A stretch of DNA of 6,474 nucleotides from Promethearchaeota archaeon. Its GTDB lineage: Archaea; Asgardarchaeota; Lokiarchaeia; Sigyniarchaeales; SOKP01. Positions 1 to 5,302 of this stretch are shown piece after piece (within the stretch, counting starts at the first letter, position 1; the number at the start of each line of letters is the position of its first letter). The notes under the pieces were generated by a model. The model was given only the letters and a program-made list of their open reading frames with translations, did not search any database and was not told the origin of the DNA. A program made the position numbers and the translations under genes. The stretch spans positions 1 through 6,474 of the forward strand of contig JAUWZR010000148.1 of assembly GCA_030615235.1 (NCBI GenBank). Direction: 5' to 3'.

Positions 1-55
1 ATAATACAATAAATACTATTAATTTTCTTATAAAATTAAAATAGAATGATGTTTT

Positions 56-67
56 ATTTGATCAAAT
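56..67. promoter_or_regulatory. 12-bp perfect palindrome upstream of the tes TATA box
   Basis: ATTTGATCAAAT is perfectly self-complementary and abuts the likely BRE/TATA of tes, a typical position for a dimeric regulator to block or assist TBP/TFB binding. Only a single copy is seen in the window. It could be chance in A+T-rich DNA. Confidence 0.3.
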
Positions 68-68
68 T

Positions 69-80
69 GTTATTTAAACA
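69..80 (+). promoter_or_regulatory. Putative TATA box for tes
   Basis: TATTTAAA at 71-78 lies about 45 bp before the ATG at 121. An archaeal start site about 26 bp downstream of the box centre would fall near 100, giving a short leader. A perfect 12-bp palindrome sits immediately upstream (56-67). The A+T-rich background makes TATA calls weak. Confidence 0.4.
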
Positions 81-120
81 AACAAAAAAAAAATCGTAAA
101 AATTAACAAAATTGATACTT

Positions 121-1821
121 ATGACAGAAGATATTATAAGACAGACAACGAGTATTTGCCCAGAATGCTTACAACCCATTCCAGCGGACATCTATGTTGA
201 TCCAGAAACTAATTGGGTCATGATGAGAAAAGATTGCAAAGAACACGGACATTTTCAAGACAAACTTTCCATTGATCCAGAGGAATACAAATGGAGCGAA
301 ACTTTCACAGACGACATAGGATCTACGGTTGATAACTCTACTCAACCTGAGTATGTTAGTTCAGGAATAAAAGAGTGTAATGAAGGCTGTCCATACGATT
401 GTGGCCTCTGTGAAAATCATAAAAGCGCACCTAATATATGTCTGATCGATGTTACAAATCGCTGTAATTTAACCTGTCCAATTTGCTTTGCCAACGCAAG
501 CGCGACTGGTTATGTAGTAGAACCCACATACGAACAGGTAGTCCAAATAATGGAACACTTCAGGTCAATGAAACCTATTCCAGCTGTGATGCTCCAAATA
601 TCTGGTGGAGAACCTACAATGAGAGATGATCTTCCAGACATCATCCGTGAAGGAAAAAGACTCGGTTTCACTGAAGTTATGGTCACAACTAACGGTATAA
701 GGTTCGCGAAGTCGATTGACTATTTACAGAAGTGCAAAGACGCAGGAATGGACGCGATCTACTTACAATTTGACGCTACAGACGATCCAGTAGCTTGGAA
801 AAAGGTTCGTGGCGTTAATCTATGGCCGTTAAAGAAGCGCGTTATTGAAAATTGTCGAAAAATCGGTTATTTCGGTTTAATGCTAGTTCCTGTAATTGCG
901 AAAGGCGTTAACGACCATGAAATCGGAAACATTTTAGATTTTGCTAGGGATAATAGCGATGTTTGTTCAGGTGTGATATTCCAGCCAGTAGCGCTTTGTG
1001 GGCGGATTAGTTTTGAAGAATTGATGGATTTGCGGTATACTACTTCAGATCTAAAAGTAGCAATTAACAAACACACTAACAATGCAATTAGAAGATTCTT
1101 TCCCATCGCAACCACAGCAAAAATGACCCGTTTATTAGCGTGGTTCGATAACATGCCAGAATTCAGTATGACCAGCCACAAGGATTGTGGTTTCGCTACA
1201 ATAATAATTGTCAATGACAAGAACGAATGGGAGTCTCTTGAAGACTATTTTGACGCAGAAGGTCTAATTCGATGGTCAAACAAGGTTTATGACATGGTTC
1301 AAGGGAAAGAAATCCCAAAACCAACAGGGTTTTTAAAAGGTATAAATCTTGAGGATTATGGAGCAGTTGCGGGCACAATAGGAAAATTCATTGACGATAT
1401 GACCGATTTAGGATATCGGCAAATGATGAAAGCTTATTATTTTGCCGGAGGAATTAAGTTCGTAAAACATCCAGAAAAAATCTTAACGAGTAAAACCTAC
1501 CAAGGTTTTGCGCGACTTATCGCTTCTCCGAACTTAGCAAGCGCTGCGAACTTTTTGCATACCAAAAATCTTATGATCTCCGCGATGCACTTCCAAGACG
1601 CGTATAATTTCGATTTGGACAGAGTATGTCGATGTTTAGTCCATTACGGCGTAGTAGATCCGGAAGACAACACAAAAACCCTCGAAATTCCATTTTGCGC
1701 GATGAATACGTTACATCGAGAGAGAATAGAAAAGGCTTTAACGATCCAAGGCAGGGAGGCAAAGAAGCCAGAAATTATCCAAGCAGAGATTAAAGAACTA
1801 TTAGAAACCGTAAAAGAGTAG
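121..1821 (+). CDS. tes: Radical SAM protein, tetraether lipid synthase (Tes) family
   Basis: Predicted to join the phytanyl tails of archaeal diether lipids into membrane-spanning tetraethers (GDGT) by radical C-C coupling, as shown for the Tes family (MJ0619-type). Seen, counted from the ATG at 121 (566 aa): an N-terminal rubredoxin-like knuckle (C13, C16, C39, with H42 nearby); a Cys cluster C86/C90/C94/C97; the radical SAM motif CxxxCxxC (C115, C119, C122); the GGEP motif (162-165); further cysteines C282, C293, C356; and a C-terminal block with C503, C505, H508 and C526. Several Fe-S sites plus a rubredoxin-like site match the known Tes architecture. It is somewhat longer than the roughly 500-residue methanogen enzyme, partly through a charged C-terminal tail. 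A TTG at 112 would add three residues; the ATG is preferred. There is no clear Shine-Dalgarno. Family membership is firm. The exact reaction is less so, because related paralogues couple lipid tails differently or are uncharacterised. Confidence 0.8.
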   Translation: MTEDIIRQTTSICPECLQPIPADIYVDPETNWVMMRKDCKEHGHFQDKLSIDPEEYKWSETFTDDIGSTVDNSTQPEYVSSGIKECNEGCPYDCGLCENHKSAPNICLIDVTNRCNLTCPICFANASATGYVVEPTYEQVVQIMEHFRSMKPIPAVMLQISGGEPTMRDDLPDIIREGKRLGFTEVMVTTNGIRFAKSIDYLQKCKDAGMDAIYLQFDATDDPVAWKKVRGVNLWPLKKRVIENCRKIGYFGLMLVPVIAKGVNDHEIGNILDFARDNSDVCSGVIFQPVALCGRISFEELMDLRYTTSDLKVAINKHTNNAIRRFFPIATTAKMTRLLAWFDNMPEFSMTSHKDCGFATIIIVNDKNEWESLEDYFDAEGLIRWSNKVYDMVQGKEIPKPTGFLKGINLEDYGAVAGTIGKFIDDMTDLGYRQMMKAYYFAGGIKFVKHPEKILTSKTYQGFARLIASPNLASAANFLHTKNLMISAMHFQDAYNFDLDRVCRCLVHYGVVDPEDNTKTLEIPFCAMNTLHRERIEKALTIQGREAKKPEIIQAEIKELLETVKE

Positions 1822-1824
1822 TCG

Positions 1825-1840
1825 TTTTTTTAAAATTTTT
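1825..1840 (+). terminator. T-tract after tes
   Basis: T7 begins three bases after the tes stop codon, then AAAA and T5. Archaeal RNA polymerase commonly terminates on such U-tracts without a hairpin. It leads directly into repeat copy A. Confidence 0.5.
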
Positions 1841-1922
1841 AACTTGTTTTATTACTTATTTTTTGTTCATTTTTAAGAAAGTAAAGAATAGATTATTAAC
1901 GAATAGTTTTTAAATTCAGACT
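1833..1922 (+). repeat. 90-bp direct repeat, copy A
   Basis: Aligns without gaps to 3841-3930 at a constant offset of 2008 bp, with 78 of 90 positions identical by hand count. The best-conserved core is an identical 18-bp pyrimidine-rich stretch at 1847-1864, then a near-identical TTCATTTTTAAGA. The last third carries a BRE/TATA-like element (cgaatag + TTTTTAAATT, 1900-1916). The copy starts 11 bp after the tes stop codon, and T-tracts precede both copies. The similarity is too long and ordered for A+T bias alone. The role (promoter duplication, RNA gene or recombination footprint) is unknown. Confidence 0.8.
1907..1916 (+). promoter_or_regulatory. TATA-like element in repeat copy A
   Basis: TTTTTAAATT preceded by the BRE-like cgaatag (1900-1906). 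If used, initiation near 1937 would give the kinase/receiver transcript a leader of about 220 nt containing the hairpins at 1988-2004 and 2088-2112. It is conserved in copy B, which supports a function. Confidence 0.4.
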
Positions 1923-2155
1923 GTAAAGGATTAAGTCTTTTTTTATTATTTACTAAAGTATCATATTGGAACTGTTTTATTGATAGCTTGGGGGATAAAC
2001 CCGAATGATTCTTTAAATGTATGATTTTGATAAAGAATTCACACAAAAACTTTAAATTTACTTTTAATAAAATAAAAAGAATTAAATCTAAAGAATAGGA
2101 CTAATTCTTTAGCATCCTTTTAAAAACATTGAGAATTACTTACAAGGTTATTTTC
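1923..2155 (+). other. Non-coding leader region before the histidine kinase
   Basis: No ORF of note. It holds a T7 tract in the 1930s-1940s, the only G/C-rich patch of the intergenic DNA (G1990-1994 and C2000-2002), able to form a 5-bp stem TTGGG/CCCGA with a 7-nt loop, and several TAAAGAAT motifs in both orientations. A second TATA-like run, TTTTAAAA, lies at 2118-2125 near the kinase start. No tRNA, known riboswitch or C/D-box motif could be recognised. Confidence 0.5.
2088..2112. promoter_or_regulatory. 9-bp perfect inverted repeat before the kinase gene
   Basis: CTAAAGAAT (2088-2096) and ATTCTTTAG (2104-2112) are exact reverse complements around a 7-nt spacer. The dyad lies just before the TTTTAAAA TATA-like run at 2118-2125 and 43 bp before the ATG. 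It could be an operator, an RNA hairpin in a longer leader, or a weak terminator. Confidence 0.5.
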
Positions 2156-3364
2156 ATGAAAAATTTAAACCCAAAATTAAAAATATCTGAGCAGAATTAT
2201 GAAAGTATATTGAAAAAATATCCCCAAGTATTTGAAAATGCCCCAGATGGAATATTAATAACAGATTCTAAGGGATTTATCTTGGATTGCAATATTACTG
2301 AACAAGAATTAATCGGTTATGATTATAAAGAAATTGTTGGAAAGCATATAACTACATTCCATTCTGATAAATATAAAGAATTGTTTAAAAAAAAATTACG
2401 AGAGATTAAGATAGTTGGATATGTTGAGGCAGAATTAGAGATTGTTCAAAAAAACGGGAAAATAATCCCAATCTGGAGAAAAGGAACACCAGTTCAAGAT
2501 GAAAATGGTAATGTTTTAAATATTGTTGCTTTTAGCCGAGATATTAGTAACATAAAAGAAGCTGAACAAAAATTAACAAAACTAAACATAGAACTAGAAC
2601 AAAAAGTAGAGGAAAGGACAAAGGAACTGAAAAAATCAGAGGAAAAATACCGAGAAGCCTTTAATCGTGCGGAGTTCTATAAAGACCTATTTACTCATGA
2701 TATGAATAATAATCTTCAAGCGATTTTAAGCGCTGTAGATTTGGCTTGTCTATTACTAAAAAATGAGAATAACTCCTCTAAAGTAGATGATTTATTAGAT
2801 AAGGTTAAAATGTTTGTGGAAGACGGAGCGAGATTAATTTCAGATATTAAAAAATTATCAAAATTAGAGAAAGAAGACCAAATATCAATACAATCAATTG
2901 AAGTCTTAGCCATTTTAAAGAATGTAATAGAATTTTCACAAAATCAATATCAAGACAAGGAAGTGAATGTAGAAACTGAAATTTCTTACGAAAAGGTAAT
3001 CGTTCAAGCAAATGAATTGATGAAAGATGTGTTAGAAAATATCATGCTCAACGCTATTAAACACAATAAGAATTTAGTAGTTGAGATAATGATAAGAATT
3101 TCAAAAATAGAAAAAGATGGGATAAACTATTACAAATTTAATTTCATTGATAACGGAATGGGAATATCAGATGATAGGAAAGAAAAAATCTTTCAACGAG
3201 GATTTATGGAGGATAAGAGCTTGAGAGGTATGGGATTAGGTTTATCACTAGTAAAAAAAATAATTGATAGTTATAATGGACAGATTTGGGTTGAAGATAA
3301 AGTCCAAGGCGATCATTCGAAAGGGAGCAATTTCATAATTTTTATTCCTGAAGGTGTTGAGTGA
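2156..3364 (+). CDS. Cytoplasmic PAS-domain sensor histidine kinase
   Basis: Senses an unknown signal through a PAS domain, autophosphorylates on His and probably passes the phosphate to the receiver protein encoded next. Counted from the ATG at 2156 (402 aa): PAS/PAC about residues 22-131 (NAPDGILITDSKG start, FSRDIS end); a charged, coiled-coil-like linker about 133-172; an H-box with phospho-acceptor H181 in FTHDMNNNLQ; and a HATPase domain with N-box (N295, N299), G1 box DNGMG (332-336) and G2 box GMGLGL (358-363). All catalytic boxes look intact. No transmembrane segment or signal peptide is visible, so it should be soluble. The reading frame stays open back to a TTG at 2129, but the ATG is preferred and has a weak AAGGT 7 nt upstream. 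The 3' end overlaps the receiver gene by 11 bp, so the two are almost certainly co-transcribed. The PAS ligand cannot be told from sequence. Confidence 0.93.
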   Translation: MKNLNPKLKISEQNYESILKKYPQVFENAPDGILITDSKGFILDCNITEQELIGYDYKEIVGKHITTFHSDKYKELFKKKLREIKIVGYVEAELEIVQKNGKIIPIWRKGTPVQDENGNVLNIVAFSRDISNIKEAEQKLTKLNIELEQKVEERTKELKKSEEKYREAFNRAEFYKDLFTHDMNNNLQAILSAVDLACLLLKNENNSSKVDDLLDKVKMFVEDGARLISDIKKLSKLEKEDQISIQSIEVLAILKNVIEFSQNQYQDKEVNVETEISYEKVIVQANELMKDVLENIMLNAIKHNKNLVVEIMIRISKIEKDGINYYKFNFIDNGMGISDDRKEKIFQRGFMEDKSLRGMGLGLSLVKKIIDSYNGQIWVEDKVQGDHSKGSNFIIFIPEGVE

Positions 3365-3731
3365 AATAACTTCCATTTTCATTGTTGATGATAATAAAGA
3401 TATACAAGTAATTTATAAAAAATTACTAGAATTTTTAGGATTTGAAGTAATGGGAATTGCTATTAATGGAAAAGAGGCAGTCGAAATGTTTACATCATTT
3501 AATCATAAACCAGATATTATATTAATGGACCACAGAATGCCGGTAAAAAATGGACTTCAAGCTACAAGAGAAATCCTTCAAATTGATCCAGATACAAAAA
3601 TAATATTTTCCAATGCAGATACAAATGTGAAGGAAGAATCGCTTGCGTTAGGGGTTGTTGATTTTTTGGAAAAACCATTTATAAGTAAATCATTACTAAA
3701 TTGCATTAACAAGATACAAGATCTTCATTAA
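3354..3731 (+). CDS. Stand-alone response regulator receiver (CheY-like)
   Basis: Single receiver domain of 125 aa with no output domain, the likely phosphorylation partner of the overlapping upstream kinase. Seen: acidic pair D12/D13 in IVDDN; phospho-acceptor D59 in LMDHRMP; the conserved Ser/Thr position as S86; and the conserved lysine K107 in EKPF. These are the full set of CheY-type active-site residues. With no DNA-binding or enzymatic domain, it must act by protein-protein contact or phosphorelay. The start is GTG at 3354 (TTG at 3357 is the alternative, with no in-frame ATG before the receiver core). It lies inside the 3' end of the kinase gene, so translation is probably coupled. 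A T8 tract begins just after the stop. The target is unknown; the next gene downstream is separated by 244 bp and probably has its own promoter. Confidence 0.93.
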   Translation: MLSEITSIFIVDDNKDIQVIYKKLLEFLGFEVMGIAINGKEAVEMFTSFNHKPDIILMDHRMPVKNGLQATREILQIDPDTKIIFSNADTNVKEESLALGVVDFLEKPFISKSLLNCINKIQDLH

Positions 3732-3732
3732 G

Positions 3733-3740
3733 TTTTTTTT
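3733..3740 (+). terminator. T8 tract after the receiver gene
   Basis: Eight Ts begin two bases after the receiver stop codon, the position expected for termination of the kinase/receiver transcript. Confidence 0.5.
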
Positions 3741-3755
3741 ATCAATATCATTAAT

Positions 3756-3780
3756 TTTTTTATTAAATTTTAATAAAAAA
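3756..3780. terminator. 25-bp A/T palindrome, possible hairpin terminator
   Basis: Two 12-base arms (T6-ATTAAA at 3756-3767 and its exact reverse complement at 3769-3780) flank a single central base. As RNA it could fold into an A-U stem with a small loop. It has no G or C, so the stem would be weak. It could act on transcripts from either strand. Confidence 0.4.
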
Positions 3781-3809
3781 TTTCATAACGCTAAGTTTTG
3801 TAGCTCCAA

Positions 3810-3840
3810 TTTTTTTTTTTATAGATGAATCTTTTTTTTT
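3810..3840 (+). terminator. Paired T-tracts (T11 and T9)
   Basis: T11 at 3810-3820 and T9 at 3832-3840, separated by 11 bases. These are back-up termination signals between the receiver gene and the next unit. The second tract runs straight into repeat copy B. Confidence 0.4.
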
Positions 3841-3930
3841 AAATTTTTATCATGTTTTATTACTTATTTTTTCTTCATTTTTAAGATATTAAAGAATGAA
3901 TTACTAACAAATAGTATTTAAATTTATACT
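3841..3930 (+). repeat. 90-bp direct repeat, copy B
   Basis: Partner of the copy at 1833-1922. The 12 differences are scattered substitutions with no indel, and the TATA-like element is kept (caaatag + TATTTAAATT, 3908-3924). This copy ends 46 bp before the V4R-like gene's ATG, the right place for that gene's promoter. Together the two copies bracket the kinase/receiver cassette. Confidence 0.8.
3915..3924 (+). promoter_or_regulatory. TATA-like element in repeat copy B
   Basis: TATTTAAATT preceded by caaatag (3908-3914). Initiation near 3945 would give the V4R-like gene a leader of about 30 nt. It aligns exactly with the element in copy A. Confidence 0.45.
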
Positions 3931-3975
3931 CTTATTTATTAGATATATTAAAGAAGTAGTTTTTATTCGGATTTT

Positions 3976-4563
3976 ATGGTAAACAATACAGAGATTATTG
4001 GAGAATATCGGGGAACGGTCAAAAACAGAGTGGTAACTGCGTTATTACAGTCCTATATGGATAACTTAGATTACGATGGAATGAAATCAATTTTAAAAGA
4101 AGCAGGAATGTTGGAACTGAAAGATAAACGTGAGGCTGACCCCGAGGGAGAGATAGACTTTTTTTCGTTTAAAAAGATAATTTCTGCTCAAAATTGTTTA
4201 CTGTACGATTCAACTTATTTATTATCGGAAATTGGGAGAAAATTCTCATTTTATTTGTTCCCTTTTGGAAAAGTTTTTGAAGAGATTGTCGAAGAGATAA
4301 ATAAAATGGTTGTTGCTGATTGGCAAGTTAAGATTGTGGAAAATAGAGCTGAAACCGTCATCATTCGGGTTGATAAATGCATTTTTTGTTCGGAAATCGG
4401 AGTTTCCTGCGAGTTGTTTAAGAGTTTTTTAATTCATTCGTTAGAAAAAAGTTTATCCTCTGACTATCGTGTAGTTCCATACGAAACGAAAGAAAATATT
4501 AACAATCCAAATCACAATTCTTTCGTGTTGAAATTACGAATTGAGAAAACATTTATATCCTAA
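3976..4563 (+). CDS. Putative V4R/Bet3-like (TRAPP-fold) small protein
   Basis: Soluble protein of 195 aa with no obvious enzyme motif. It tentatively resembles the V4R/Bet3/heme-NO-binding superfamily. An N-terminal helical region (about 15-45) is followed by a segment resembling V4R's LG-R-x-hydrophobic helix (YLLSEIGRKFSFYLFPFG, 81-98). Next come a long amphipathic helix (about 99-112), two predicted strands (117-133), a cysteine cluster C135/C138/C145, a second helix (about 146-160) and a final strand (182-192). V4R domains share this helix-strand-strand-Cys-helix-strand order and bind small hydrophobic ligands. In eukaryotes the fold builds TRAPP, a Rab GEF. The ATG at 3976 is the natural start, 46 bp after repeat copy B. 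The gene ends 89 bp before a Rab-like GTPase on the same strand, which makes a functional link plausible but unproven. It could instead be an unrelated lineage-specific alpha/beta protein. The coding call is firm; the fold is tentative. Confidence 0.85.
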   Translation: MVNNTEIIGEYRGTVKNRVVTALLQSYMDNLDYDGMKSILKEAGMLELKDKREADPEGEIDFFSFKKIISAQNCLLYDSTYLLSEIGRKFSFYLFPFGKVFEEIVEEINKMVVADWQVKIVENRAETVIIRVDKCIFCSEIGVSCELFKSFLIHSLEKSLSSDYRVVPYETKENINNPNHNSFVLKLRIEKTFIS

Positions 4564-4574
4564 AATAACGAAGT

Positions 4575-4584
4575 TTTAAATATA
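4575..4584 (+). promoter_or_regulatory. Putative BRE/TATA for the GTPase gene
   Basis: TTTAAATATA preceded by cgaag (4569-4573), a good archaeal BRE-TATA match in the 89-bp gap after the V4R-like gene. Initiation near 4605 would leave a leader of about 48 nt before the TTG start. Read-through from the gene upstream is not excluded. Confidence 0.4.
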
Positions 4585-4652
4585 TCAAAAATCAAAATAA
4601 ATTTTGTCATAATTAATTCAATTCAAAAATCATAACTTAATTATTATTAAAA

Positions 4653-5216
4653 TTGCCAGCAGAAAGTTTTTCCACAGAAATTAAGGAATATGTGTTCAAG
4701 ATTACAATTCTCGGAGAAAGTGCCGTAGGTAAAACTTCATTAATTAATCAGTTTGTAGAAGAATCGTTCCAAGAAGATTACAAACCAACACTCGGCGCAA
4801 ATATAATCCGAAAAGATGTTAACATAGAAGAAGTCAACGCTAAAGTTCGATTAATAATGTGGGACCTAGCGGGTCAAGAGAAATATAATGTAATACGAAG
4901 TATGTATTTCCAAGGATGTGTTGGGAGTTTACTCGTCTATGATGTCACTCGTCACGATAGCTTTACTGCGATTGAATCTAAATGGCTTAAAGATTTCAAA
5001 AACTACGTGAAAAAAGAGGGGGCTTACATTTTAATCGGTAATAAAATCGATTTAGAAGCGCAAAGATCGGTAGAAAAAGAAGAAGGCGAAAAATTAGCGA
5101 TGGAGATCGGAGCTAGTTCTTTTATTGAAACAAGCGCTAAATTAGGAAAAAATGTAGAAAAAGCCTTCAAGAACTTAGTGTATCAAATTTTACGAAATTA
5201 TGGAGAAAAAATATAG
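4653..5216 (+). CDS. Rab-like small GTPase (Ras superfamily)
   Basis: GTP-binding molecular switch of 187 aa, the size of a single Ras/Rab G domain. All G motifs are present: P-loop GESAVGKT (21-28); switch I threonine T46 in YKPTLGAN; G3 WDLAGQE (70-76) with catalytic Q75; G4 NKID (130-133); and G5 ETSAK (159-163). Rab-type signatures include the YKPTLG switch, YFQGC (85-89) and LVYDVT (94-99). The C-terminus ends NYGEKI, with no cysteine for prenylation, and the only Cys (C89) is internal. Membrane attachment by the eukaryotic Rab route is therefore not expected. The start is TTG at 4653: an in-frame TAA lies at 4638-4640, no ATG precedes the P-loop, and a GTG at 4692 would cut off the KEYVFK strand just before it. 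Such GTPases are abundant in Asgard archaea. The upstream neighbour is the putative V4R/Bet3-like gene. Confidence 0.95.
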   Translation: MPAESFSTEIKEYVFKITILGESAVGKTSLINQFVEESFQEDYKPTLGANIIRKDVNIEEVNAKVRLIMWDLAGQEKYNVIRSMYFQGCVGSLLVYDVTRHDSFTAIESKWLKDFKNYVKKEGAYILIGNKIDLEAQRSVEKEEGEKLAMEIGASSFIETSAKLGKNVEKAFKNLVYQILRNYGEKI

Positions 5217-5251
5217 CCATACTTTATGAATCAGATTTCTCTCGTTTCGTC

Positions 5252-5261
5252 TTATTTAATT
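5252..5261 (+). promoter_or_regulatory. Putative TATA box for the aminotransferase
   Basis: TTATTTAATT in the 86-bp gap after the GTPase gene, about 45 bp before the ATG at 5303. A second run, CTTTTTAAATAA (5282-5293), is too close to the ATG to serve as the TATA box of an mRNA that includes it. Confidence 0.3.
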
Positions 5262-5302
5262 TTATTAACAACCTTTCATATCTTTTTAAATAAGTGGTAA
5301 AA

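Noticed and set aside
867..1220. 117-aa minus-strand ORF inside tes
   Set aside because: Lies entirely within the strongly supported radical SAM gene, has no recognisable motif and is a shadow frame.
1571..1762. 63-aa minus-strand ORF at the 3' end of tes
   Set aside because: Shadow of the conserved C-terminal cysteine block of tes; no motif or own promoter.
1981..2010. C/D-box RNA or known riboswitch around the GGGGG...CCC hairpin
   Set aside because: No proper C box (RUGAUGA) and D box (CUGA) pair, and no recognisable riboswitch core; kept only as a small hairpin.
2716..2913. 65-aa minus-strand ORF inside the histidine kinase
   Set aside because: Overlaps the kinase dimerisation region, low-complexity Ser/Asn-rich, no support.
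1833..3930. CRISPR array or transposon ends
   Set aside because: Only two repeat copies 2 kb apart, no regular spacers, no terminal inverted repeats and no transposase or integrase in between.
5202..5213. C-terminal prenylation or geranylgeranylation motif in the GTPase
   Set aside because: The protein ends NYGEKI with no cysteine near the C-terminus.
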